Source: Candidatus Aminicenantes bacterium UBA1061
Lineage (GTDB): Bacteria > Acidobacteriota > Aminicenantia > Aminicenantales > Saccharicenantaceae
Direction of reading: 5' to 3'
Length of the DNA stretch: 64,000 nt
Assembly (NCBI GenBank): GCA_002316315.1
Contig: DCDG01000022.1
Location: 124,001-188,000, forward strand
The notes below the pieces were generated by a model. The model made no database searches. It saw only the letters and a list, made by a program, of their open reading frames with translations, and was not told the origin of the DNA. Within the stretch, counting starts at the first letter, position 1. Every line of letters begins with the position of its first letter. A program made the translations under genes and the position numbers. Of this stretch, positions 9,623 through 17,584 are shown piece by piece.

Positions 9623-11011
9623 TTATTTGCTGTTCAAACCGGTCAGAACCTCTTCCAGACAGCTTTTGATTTTCTGCTCGATGCGGTTTAATTCCTCCTG
9701 GCTATCAGCTTCAAACCGCAGCACTATAACCGGCTGAGTATTCGAGGCCCTGACCAATCCCCAGCCGTGGTCAAAGACAGCCCTAACTCCATCAATATCA
9801 ATAAGTTGCTTGATCTCGGACAGCTGGCTGAGTTTCTCCTTGACGCCATCAACCACCTTGAATTTGACCTCATCCGAAGTATAAATCCTGATCTCGGGTG
9901 TGTTGTAAACAGGAGGCAGGTCGGCCAGATAAGCAGAGAGTTTTTTCATCTGGCGAGAAATTATCTCCACCAGTCTGGCTGAGGCGTAGATGGCATCGTC
10001 GAAACCAAACCAGCGATCAGCAAAGAAAATATGACCGCTCATTTCTCCAGCCAGCAGGGCCTTCTCCTGCCTTATTTTTTCCTTGATTAAAGAATGACCG
10101 GTCTTCCACATGATCGGCCGGCCACCCAGCCGTCTGATTTCATCATAAAGAAGGTGGGAAGCCTTGACTTCGGAAATAATGGCTGCCCCTGGATGAGAGG
10201 GAAGCAGGTCGCGGGCAAAAATGATCATCAACTGATCTCCCCAGATTATGTGGCCGGCTTCATCCACCGCTCCCAGCCGGTCAGCATCGCCATCGTAGGC
10301 CAGACCAGCCTCTGCCCCGGTGGCTCTAACAGTCGAAATCAGGTCTTCCAGGGCTTCGGGCAGGGTCGGATCAGGATGATGATGAGGAAAGCGACCGTCC
10401 ATGTCAGTATAAAGTTCAACAACCTCCGCCCCGAGCTTTTTAAACAGAGAGACGGCTACGGGTCCAGCCGTGCCGTTACCGGCATCAAGAACAACTTTAA
10501 CCGGGCGGTCTAAATGAATCTGACTGGCCACATAATTGATATATTCAGGCACAGGATCAAAGGCTGTCATCTGTCCCCGCTGAGCTGGAGTGATAAATTC
10601 ACCTCGCTCGATAATCCGGTAGATGTCAAGGATTTCTGCTCCATGAAGAGTTTCCTCACCAATCATGATTTTAAAACCATTGAATTCAGGCGGGTTGTGT
10701 GAGCCAGTAATAACTACGGCCGCCTCTTCCCGGAAATAATAACTGGTGAAATAAACCAGAGGAGTAGGAACAACTCCCAGGTCAATCACCTGAACCCCAG
10801 AGGATAAAAGTCCTTCCGTTAAACCAGAAAATAATAGTGGTGAGCTAAGGCGGCAGTCCCGGCCAACCGCCATTCTTTTCCGTCCAGCTTTCTTGATTTT
10901 TGTGGCGATTGCCCGGCCAATGATCGCGGCCAGATTTTGATCAAGATCCTGACCGACTACACCTCTGATATCATATTCTCTGAAAATTTCTTTTTTTATT
11001 TTCAGGTCCAT
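9623..11011 (-). CDS. manB: Phosphomannomutase/phosphoglucomutase
   Basis: A 462-residue alpha-D-phosphohexomutase. The phosphoserine active site is in TGSHNPPEFNG (S104), the Mg loop is DGDADR (D240, D242, D244), and the sugar-specificity loop GEMSGH is at 322-327, the form found in enzymes accepting mannose and glucose phosphates (AlgC/ManB type). The C-terminal phosphate-binding part (RASNTQPVIVLRFEA) is intact. It is upstream of manC in the same minus-strand operon. A GGGAGG site lies seven bases before the ATG. Confidence 0.92.
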   Translation of the reverse strand: MDLKIKKEIFREYDIRGVVGQDLDQNLAAIIGRAIATKIKKAGRKRMAVGRDCRLSSPLLFSGLTEGLLSSGVQVIDLGVVPTPLVYFTSYYFREEAAVVITGSHNPPEFNGFKIMIGEETLHGAEILDIYRIIERGEFITPAQRGQMTAFDPVPEYINYVASQIHLDRPVKVVLDAGNGTAGPVAVSLFKKLGAEVVELYTDMDGRFPHHHPDPTLPEALEDLISTVRATGAEAGLAYDGDADRLGAVDEAGHIIWGDQLMIIFARDLLPSHPGAAIISEVKASHLLYDEIRRLGGRPIMWKTGHSLIKEKIRQEKALLAGEMSGHIFFADRWFGFDDAIYASARLVEIISRQMKKLSAYLADLPPVYNTPEIRIYTSDEVKFKVVDGVKEKLSQLSEIKQLIDIDGVRAVFDHGWGLVRASNTQPVIVLRFEADSQEELNRIEQKIKSCLEEVLTGLNSK

Positions 11012-11586
11012 TTGGAGCCTCCCTCAATGTCTAAAATAATAATTTATAACACCCTCGACCCGGTTTGGAAATCTTTTTTTATTTTCTTTGTCATTTTTTA
11101 CGATTTGGCCAGACATCCGGAGCTTTCAAAATAAATTCTAAAATTTCCCTCACAGCCCTCCCCGGCTGCCTCTTCCTGCTCAACCAAATCAGCTATTTGT
11201 TTCTTTGATTTCTGGTTAACCCTGACCCTGGCGCGGGGCCAGCAGGCTCCAGGGCCCATCGCTTCCTGCAGCTCAGAGCCTGGTTTTAGCTGAGTTCACT
11301 CTCGATGGCTAATCTGCTTAAATTTGAATTGTTATTACCTCTCGACGCTTCAACCTCAAAAAAATATTATATCAAGACTAATATCTGCTGTGAGAACAAA
11401 GTATAACTCCTGCCGGACAGCCAGCCCCGGGAAAACGGAGCCTTTTAACAAACATAAATAGGAGAAATAAAAAGCGCATTTGATTTTACTAACGGTCATC
11501 TAATTAGGCATTTAATATTTTATTATTACCAGAAGACAATATCAGGGCCGGATTCTTATAATTCTCCTTCTTCCACTTGTAGAGTT
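11012..11586. other. Long intergenic region between bactofilin and phosphomannomutase genes
   Basis: About 575 bases without a convincing gene. The right end of the bactofilin operon and the 5' side of the phosphomannomutase operon (both minus strand) border it. Bases 11226-11254 can form competing hairpins (CCCTGG with CCAGGG, or CTGGC with GCCAG). The rest is AT-rich. I do not recognise a tRNA, 6S, SRP, tmRNA or RNase P RNA. The phosphomannomutase promoter should lie in its left 100 bases, but no strong match stands out. Confidence 0.4.
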
Positions 11587-11997
11587 TTAACTGGGTTTTC
11601 CTTCCTTCACTTCTGGGGCTGAAGAGAGATTTTCATCCTGAATTTTAACCGTCTGACAGTTAGCTTCGAGATATGACCCCTCTTCGATCAGAAGTCTCGG
11701 CGACATCAGTGTACCAAAAACCCGGCCTTTGCTATGGACCTCAATTCTCTCTTTAGCTTGCAGGTTGCCATGAATCTCGCCATTAATAATCAGTTCGCCC
11801 ACTTTGACTTCTGCTTCCACTTTTCCCTTTTCCCCGATGATGAGCATGGAATCCGAATATATTTTACCCTGAAAATAGCCTTCAATCCTGAAAGAACCCT
11901 TAAAATTCAATTCGCCTTTTAATTCTGTCCCCTGGTCAATGAGACCGGCCAGATGGGATTCTTCAGCAATCTCTCTGATTTTTTCTTTTTCTTTCAT
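11587..11997 (-). CDS. Bactofilin family cytoskeletal protein
   Basis: A 136-residue protein with the bactofilin (DUF583) beta-helix core. Short glycine-punctuated repeats cover about 25-115 (TELKGELNFKGSFRIEGYF, GKVEAEVKVGELIINGEI, GNLQAKERIEVHSKGRVFG), each roughly one helical turn. Flexible tails lie on both sides. Bactofilins polymerise without nucleotide and scaffold cell-shape or chromosome-segregation proteins. The start codon overlaps the end of parB by four bases, so it is translated in the parAB operon. The location suggests a link to ParABS positioning, as known for Myxococcus bactofilins. Confidence 0.85.
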   Translation of the reverse strand: MKEKEKIREIAEESHLAGLIDQGTELKGELNFKGSFRIEGYFQGKIYSDSMLIIGEKGKVEAEVKVGELIINGEIHGNLQAKERIEVHSKGRVFGTLMSPRLLIEEGSYLEANCQTVKIQDENLSSAPEVKEGKPS

Positions 11998-12842
11998 GAT
12001 TTGACTCCTTTTATTTTGTCATAAATCCGGTTAAGCTCCTCCAGCGAAAAATAAAAAATCCGGATCGTTCCCTTGTTCCGCTGCCCATCTATTATCACCT
12101 TGGTACCAAGGCACTGAATTAGCTCTTCTTCCAGCGCCCTTAAATCAGGATCCTCCAGCGATTTCTGGGACCTGGGAGGCTTTTCTTTAAACTTCTGAAC
12201 TAGCTTTTCAGTTTCCCTGACGGATAAGGAATTTTCTACAGTCTGGAGGGCGACTTTCCTCTGAAGCTCCTCGTCTTCAAGAGACAGGATAGCTCTGGCC
12301 TGTCCCATTGATAATTTTTCCTCACGGATTAGTTTTTTGATATCGGGTGGCAGCTTGAGCAATCGTATATAGTTAGCTACCGAGGCTCGATCTTTGCCGA
12401 CTCTGTCAGCAACTTCTTGCTGAGTCAGGCCCAATTGTTCAACCAGGCGATCAAAGGCCTCGGCAATTTCTAAAGGATTTAAATCTTCTCTATGGATATT
12501 TTCTATCAGAGATACTTCCAGCTGCTTATCTTCGGGCATATTCCTGATAATGACAGGAACGACTCGCAAACCAGCTTTTTGAGCCGCCCGCCATCTTCTT
12601 TCTCCAACAACTATCTGGTAATAATCTTCAGCCGGCACAACCAGAAGAGGCTGGATAATACCGGTCTCCTTAATTGACCTGGCCAGTTCATCTATCGAGA
12701 TGTCGTCAAAAAGTGTTCTTGGTTGGCGGGGGTTAGGTCTGATTTTTTCTATCTCTACCTCGGCATAACGATCCTCTTTAAGAATACCGAATTCCTCGGG
12801 TATAAAGGCCCCGAGGCCTTTTCCAAGTGCTTTTTTTGTCAT
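11994..12842 (-). CDS. parB: Chromosome partitioning protein ParB
   Basis: A 282-residue ParB/Spo0J. The N-terminal motif GLGAFIP is followed by the CTP-binding domain with RPNPRQPR (35-42), the clamp motif GERRWRA (80-86) and ENIHREDLNP (114-123). The helix-turn-helix is at about 139-162 (LTQQEVADRVGKDRASVANY) and a dimerisation domain ends the protein. It loads on parS and spreads as a CTP-dependent clamp to organise the origin. It overlaps parA by four bases (ATGA) and the bactofilin gene likewise. A matching parS site is about 770 bases upstream, in mnmG. Confidence 0.95.
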   Translation of the reverse strand: MTKKALGKGLGAFIPEEFGILKEDRYAEVEIEKIRPNPRQPRTLFDDISIDELARSIKETGIIQPLLVVPAEDYYQIVVGERRWRAAQKAGLRVVPVIIRNMPEDKQLEVSLIENIHREDLNPLEIAEAFDRLVEQLGLTQQEVADRVGKDRASVANYIRLLKLPPDIKKLIREEKLSMGQARAILSLEDEELQRKVALQTVENSLSVRETEKLVQKFKEKPPRSQKSLEDPDLRALEEELIQCLGTKVIIDGQRNKGTIRIFYFSLEELNRIYDKIKGVKS

Positions 12843-13594
12843 TTGTTTATCAACTCCTCTGCTAAATTAAGATAGGCCAGCGCTCCCCTGGATTTAGGAT
12901 CATAAAGTATAACTGGCTGGCCAAAACTGGGGGCCTCAGCCAATCTGATACTTCTTGGTATGATAGTATTTAAGAGAATGCCTTTGAGGGATTTTTTAAT
13001 TTCCTCGGCCACCTGGCGGGCCAGGTTAGTCCTCTCGTCAAACATGGTCAATAAAATGCCTTCAATATAAAGTTGTGGATTAAAATAAGTTCGGACCATA
13101 TCCAGGGTATGAAATAAATCAGGTATGCCTTCCATGCAAAAAAATTCAGCCTGCACTGGGATAAGAATTGAATCAGCTGCTGCCAGGGCGTTGATGGTCA
13201 GAAAGCCCAGAGAAGGCGGGCAATCTATAAGGATAAAATTAAAAAGCTTCCTCACCTCCTCCAGAGCTGTTTTCAGCCTTTTTTCTCTATTCGAAGCATT
13301 AAATAATTCCGCCTCAGCCCCGCTGAGCTCAGGCGAACAACCACAGAGATATAAGTTTGCTACTCCGGTGTTGACGAGACAATCCATCAACCCCTGCCCA
13401 TTTAATATCACCTGATAAATGCCTTGACCGCGAACTTTGGCCTGGCCAAGGCCAACAGTAGCCATGCCCTGCGGATCAAAATCCAGCAGGAGAACCCGGT
13501 AATTTTTCAGGGCGAGCGCTGCTCCCAGGTTGATAGCCGTAGTAGTTTTCCCTACGCCACCTTTTTGATTAGCAATAGCTATAATCTTATTCAT
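12839..13594 (-). CDS. parA: Chromosome partitioning ATPase ParA
   Basis: A 251-residue Soj/ParA Walker-type ATPase that drives origin segregation with ParB. The deviant Walker A is at residues 11-18 (KGGVGKTT), Walker B-like FILIDCPPSLGFLT is in the middle, and FDERTNLARQVAEEIKK with IIPRSIRLAEAPSFGQPV are typical of chromosomal ParA. The ATG follows the TAG of mnmG directly, with no gap and with rsmG absent from its usual place between them. Confidence 0.95.
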   Translation of the reverse strand: MNKIIAIANQKGGVGKTTTAINLGAALALKNYRVLLLDFDPQGMATVGLGQAKVRGQGIYQVILNGQGLMDCLVNTGVANLYLCGCSPELSGAEAELFNASNREKRLKTALEEVRKLFNFILIDCPPSLGFLTINALAAADSILIPVQAEFFCMEGIPDLFHTLDMVRTYFNPQLYIEGILLTMFDERTNLARQVAEEIKKSLKGILLNTIIPRSIRLAEAPSFGQPVILYDPKSRGALAYLNLAEELINK

Positions 13595-15472
13595 CTAATC
13601 AGAGACCTCATTTGTTCCACGTGGAACATCGACTCCAGCCTGTCGTTTTTTATAAATGGCCAGATACAGATAAATATTATATAGAGCTGCCGGCGTAATA
13701 CCAGAAATTTTTCTTACCTCTCCCAGTGTTCGGGGCTCAATCTTTTCCAGCTTCTCGATGATTTCCAGGCTTAATCCAGGAATATCCTTATAATTAATTG
13801 TCTCTGGTAAACTTATTTGATCTATTTTATTCAACCTGTTAATCTCCCTCTCCTGTTTTTTAATATAACCTTCATATTTGATTTCAGCTTCGAGGTGTCT
13901 TTTTTCCTCATCCTTCAGAGATAAAGGCATTGTTATTTCCCCGGTTAACTGCTCCAGGAAGACGCCAGGCTGCTTTAGATAATTGACGAGAGTTACTGGC
14001 TCTTTATTCTCAATTGCTATCTTTTCTGTTTGGAAAAATTCTATTATTTTCCTGGTTCTGCTCTGTTTTTCCAGAAATGCCTGATATTCTTCCTCCTTAA
14101 TTAATCCCAGTTTATAGCCATACGGCAATAAGCGCACATCGGCATTATCCAGCCGCAGATTTAACCGGTATTCAGCCCTGGAGGTAAACAGGCGATAAGG
14201 CTCTTCCACGCCATGAGAGATCAGATCGTCAATCAGAACTCCGATATACGCCTCATGACGTCCAAGGATAAAAGCCGGCTGGCCACGTAGCTTTAAAATA
14301 GCGTTAATTCCGGCCATTAAACCCTGAGCAGCGGCTTCCTCATAGCCTGACGTCCCGTTGATTTGACCCGCCAGGAAGAGTCCTTTTATTTTTTTTGTTT
14401 CCAGCGTCGCCTCTAATTCCAAAGGATAAACGGCATCATATTCAATTCCATAAGCCGGCCGTAATATCTTTGCTTGATCCAGACCGGGAATGGTCTCCAA
14501 AATCTCTTTCTGCACTAGGTAAGGCAGACTCGAAGACAGGCCATTAACATAAATTTCACAGGTGCTTAAACCCTCTGGCTCCAAAAAAAATTGATGCCGG
14601 GCATGATGGGGGAATTTAATCACCTTATCCTCAATCGACGGGCAATAGCGCGGACCTATACCTTTAATTTCTCCACTATAAAGAGGAGATTGCCCTAAAT
14701 GTCTTCTAATAACCTCATGGGTTCTTTCATTGGTATAGCCAATATAACAGTTAATTTTATTTTCGAGCTTCTTCTTTGTTCTGAAAGATAGCGGCACCGG
14801 CTGTTCATCGCCTGGCTGACTTTTAAATTTTGCCCAGTCAATCGAATCACCGGCCAACCGCATGGGAGTCCCGGTTTTCAGCCTCAACATTCTCAAGCCA
14901 GTCGATTCGATCGCTCTGGCCAGTTCATTGGCTGGCGGTTCATTGGCCCGGCCAGCCGGATAATGATTATGCCCTAAATGAATAAGACCATGGAGAAACG
15001 TCCCTGGAGCTAAAATAACCGCCCTGGCTTTAATCCGGCTGCCATCACTGGTTATCAGCCCTTTTATCTGGTCGTTTTCTATGATTAGCTCAGAGACCAC
15101 CGCCTGCCAGATTCGTAAGCCGGAGACTTCTTCCAGCCATTTTTTCATCGTCAGGCGATAACAGGCTTTATCACACTGAGCCCTCGGACCCTGGACGGCT
15201 GCCCCGCGACTCCGATTTAGCAGCCGGAAATGCAGGCCAGTTTCATCAGCCAATAGACCCATCCATCCGCCGAGAGCGTCTATTTCCCTTACCAGTTGTC
15301 CTTTAGCCAGACCACCAATGGCCGGATTGCAGGACATTTGAGCTATCGTTTCCAGATTGATGGTCAGCAGGCAGGTATCAGCCCCCATCCTGGCTGCAGC
15401 GACTGCCGCTTCGCATCCGGCATGGCCAGCACCTACTACCACCAGGTCAAATTCCTCGTCAAAACGATTCAT
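13595..15472 (-). CDS. mnmG: tRNA uridine-5-carboxymethylaminomethyl modification enzyme MnmG (GidA)
   Basis: A 625-residue FAD/NADH-dependent subunit that, with MnmE, modifies U34 of tRNAs reading NNA/NNG codons. The dinucleotide-binding motif VVGAGHAGCEAA is at 12-23. SCNPAIGGLAKG, GTFLHGLIHLG and the C-terminal helical domain (RTLGEVRKISGITPAA) are present. The last codons spell VPRGT, encoded by the parS palindrome at 13613-13628. It stops three bases before mnmE's partner order ends: mnmE lies two bases upstream, so the complex is co-expressed. Confidence 0.95.
   Translation of the reverse strand: MNRFDEEFDLVVVGAGHAGCEAAVAAARMGADTCLLTINLETIAQMSCNPAIGGLAKGQLVREIDALGGWMGLLADETGLHFRLLNRSRGAAVQGPRAQCDKACYRLTMKKWLEEVSGLRIWQAVVSELIIENDQIKGLITSDGSRIKARAVILAPGTFLHGLIHLGHNHYPAGRANEPPANELARAIESTGLRMLRLKTGTPMRLAGDSIDWAKFKSQPGDEQPVPLSFRTKKKLENKINCYIGYTNERTHEVIRRHLGQSPLYSGEIKGIGPRYCPSIEDKVIKFPHHARHQFFLEPEGLSTCEIYVNGLSSSLPYLVQKEILETIPGLDQAKILRPAYGIEYDAVYPLELEATLETKKIKGLFLAGQINGTSGYEEAAAQGLMAGINAILKLRGQPAFILGRHEAYIGVLIDDLISHGVEEPYRLFTSRAEYRLNLRLDNADVRLLPYGYKLGLIKEEEYQAFLEKQSRTRKIIEFFQTEKIAIENKEPVTLVNYLKQPGVFLEQLTGEITMPLSLKDEEKRHLEAEIKYEGYIKKQEREINRLNKIDQISLPETINYKDIPGLSLEIIEKLEKIEPRTLGEVRKISGITPAALYNIYLYLAIYKKRQAGVDVPRGTNEVSD
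13613..13628. promoter_or_regulatory. parS centromere site
   Basis: TGTTCCACGTGGAACA is a perfect 16-base palindrome that fits the bacterial parS consensus (TGTTnCACGTGnAACA). It lies inside the final codons of mnmG (V-P-R-G-T), about 20 bases upstream of the parA start. ParB encoded two genes downstream is the expected binder. It marks the origin-proximal domain and may also let ParB influence parAB expression. Confidence 0.9.
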
Positions 15473-15474
15473 CT

Positions 15475-16851
15475 TTACTTTCCGAGGCAGAAACGGCCAA
15501 ATATTTCATTGATGACTTCGGCCGATTTAATCTCGCCCGTGAATTCACTAATAGCTGGCAAAACATCCCTGATTTCTTCCGCCACTATTTCCAATCCATA
15601 ACCTGATTGCAGCTTTCTTCTGGCTTCTGCCAGATTATTCACCATTTCTTCAAGTAATATTTTCTGCCGTTCATGCAGGATTATTTCTTCATCTTTTTCT
15701 TTTCCCGGCCCGAACGTGACCAGCATCAGTTTTTTTAGCTGATCGACATTTTCACCGGTCAAAGCTGAGACTTCGAGCCAGGGCTCGCCTTTATTTCCTT
15801 CAATAATCATATCGCGGTTAATAAGCTGCCTAAGGTCAGTTTTATTAAAAACTATGATTCTTTTCTTATCCCGAAATTCCTTCAGTAAATAAAAATCCTC
15901 CTCGCTTTCCGGTCGGGACGAATCGAGAATTATCAGCAAGCCATCGGCCCGGGCAGCGACACTTTCCGCCCTGGTCATGCCTGCTTCTTCTGCCGCATTA
16001 TCCACCTGACCGAAACCTGCTGTGTCAACTAGCTTCAGCAAAAAGCCATCAACTAGTAGGTTCTCTCTTATAAAATCTCTCGTTGTCCCCGGATAAGGAG
16101 TCACAATAGCTCTTTCTTCCTCCAGCAGAGCGTTAAAAAGAGTTGATTTGCCAGTATTGGTTTTGCCAACCAGGGCAATAGTCAGGCCTTCCAGCCTGGC
16201 TCTGCCCTGTTCATAGCTCCGGACTATTTTTCCCAGGTTATTTATCAAATTGTCCAGACGGCTGTTTATCTCGTCCTGGCCTAGGCCAAGATCTTCTTCT
16301 GGAAATTCCAGGCTGGCTTCGATATTGACCAGAACATCTATGATCTCCTCCCTGACTTTCTGTATCTTTCTCGACAAGCTGCCTTCTGCCTGATGAAAAG
16401 ATATCCTGGCCTGATCAATAGACATAGCTCTGATCAGATCATTAATAGCTTCCGCCTGAACAATATCCAGGCGGCCGTGGAGATAAGCTCGAAGGGTAAA
16501 TTCCCCCGGACGGGCCAGGCGAGCTCCCCTCTTAATTCCGAGCTTCACAGCCTCATTAAGTATAACCGGCGAGCCATGAAGGCTGATCTCCACCACTTCT
16601 TCCCGGGTGTAAGATAGCTCAGGCTTAAAATAGCAGGCATACCCGGTGTCAAGTCGTTCGTTTTTATCAGGGTCAACCAGATAGCCAAAACACATAAAGC
16701 CTGGATGATCAATTGGATTTAATTTTTTCGGCTGAAAAATTTCTCTAGCCACAGTCAGAGCCCGTTGCCCGCTGATTCTGATCAGTCCCAACCCTCCTTC
16801 CCCCTGAGGGGTGGAAATAGCAATAATAGTATCATCCAAACTCTCGTTCAT
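15475..16851 (-). CDS. mnmE: tRNA modification GTPase MnmE (TrmE)
   Basis: A 458-residue GTPase partner of MnmG. An N-terminal folate-binding domain (1-120) is followed by a helical domain interrupted by a G domain: P-loop GKTNTGKST (229-237), G2 PGTTRDF, G3 DTAGF (276-280) and G4 NKTD (336-339). The invariant C-terminal FCLGK (454-458) carries the catalytic cysteine motif. Start and length fit the family. It sits between jag and mnmG in the conserved origin-region order. Confidence 0.95.
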   Translation of the reverse strand: MNESLDDTIIAISTPQGEGGLGLIRISGQRALTVAREIFQPKKLNPIDHPGFMCFGYLVDPDKNERLDTGYACYFKPELSYTREEVVEISLHGSPVILNEAVKLGIKRGARLARPGEFTLRAYLHGRLDIVQAEAINDLIRAMSIDQARISFHQAEGSLSRKIQKVREEIIDVLVNIEASLEFPEEDLGLGQDEINSRLDNLINNLGKIVRSYEQGRARLEGLTIALVGKTNTGKSTLFNALLEEERAIVTPYPGTTRDFIRENLLVDGFLLKLVDTAGFGQVDNAAEEAGMTRAESVAARADGLLIILDSSRPESEEDFYLLKEFRDKKRIIVFNKTDLRQLINRDMIIEGNKGEPWLEVSALTGENVDQLKKLMLVTFGPGKEKDEEIILHERQKILLEEMVNNLAEARRKLQSGYGLEIVAEEIRDVLPAISEFTGEIKSAEVINEIFGRFCLGK

Positions 16852-16906
16852 ATCCTAATTTTATACACAGGGAATCAGATAGTAAATAGCCGGGCTGACA
16901 GCCCCT

Positions 16907-17584
16907 TTATTCTTGCTGGAAGCGCCTCTTCTGGCTCGGGCTATTTACCTTAAATATTTTGACCTTTTTCAAAAAGCCATCACCGAGGCTTTCCGTCGTT
17001 AGACCCGGGATCTGATTAACAGCAATATGGACAATCCGGCGTTCATATGGATTCATTAAGTCCAGAATTTCTTCCTGTCCAGTTTCTTTGACTTTTTGAG
17101 CTATTTCAGCCGCATATTCCCTCAGTTGCTTTTCTTTCCGGCGCCGGAAAAACTCACAATCAACCTGAACCTTAACAGAAGAAATCTTATTCAGCAAGTG
17201 CTGAATAGCCAGAAGCAAAGCCCCCTCATCTTTAAGAAGCCAGTGCCTGTCCTCGCCACCAAAGATAACATAAATGAGCTGCTCTCTTCGCTTGATTTCG
17301 TAGGTAAGATCAAAAGGCAAATGGTCCATTAACTTTTTTAAAAATTCTTCAATTACATTTATTTCATTGACCTGACGCGGCCAGGCTCTAATGACAATCT
17401 CTTTATTTTTTAAACCAAAAAGCCTGGTCTTTTCGGTAACTATTTCATAGTCCAGCTCTTCGCGGGTAACTTTAAGAACATGCTCGGCCAGGCTGAGCAC
17501 ATCTTCAAGACTTCTGCCTGTAAATTCTTTCTTTTCAACGGGTTGCGGACCGTTTAGATGATTTCTTTTTACTTCTTTTTCCAT
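16907..17584 (-). CDS. jag: Jag/KhpB family RNA-binding protein
   Basis: A 225-residue protein with a Jag_N domain (24-70, GRSLEDVLSLAEHVL), a KH-like domain (about 75-150) and an R3H domain (155-212) with the R182-x3-H186 motif in ERRIVHIAV. KhpB-type proteins bind RNA and link to cell elongation and division. Its 5' end overlaps the 3' end of yidC by 50 bases, and an AGAGGG site precedes the ATG. The usual glycine-rich GxxG of the KH domain is not obvious here, so RNA binding through that domain is less certain. Confidence 0.88.
   Translation of the reverse strand: MEKEVKRNHLNGPQPVEKKEFTGRSLEDVLSLAEHVLKVTREELDYEIVTEKTRLFGLKNKEIVIRAWPRQVNEINVIEEFLKKLMDHLPFDLTYEIKRREQLIYVIFGGEDRHWLLKDEGALLLAIQHLLNKISSVKVQVDCEFFRRRKEKQLREYAAEIAQKVKETGQEEILDLMNPYERRIVHIAVNQIPGLTTESLGDGFLKKVKIFKVNSPSQKRRFQQE

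Noticed and set aside
10094..10513. A 139-codon open frame on the plus strand inside the phosphomannomutase gene
   Set aside because: It is antisense to a conserved enzyme with intact motifs, has no family resemblance and no start-site signal.
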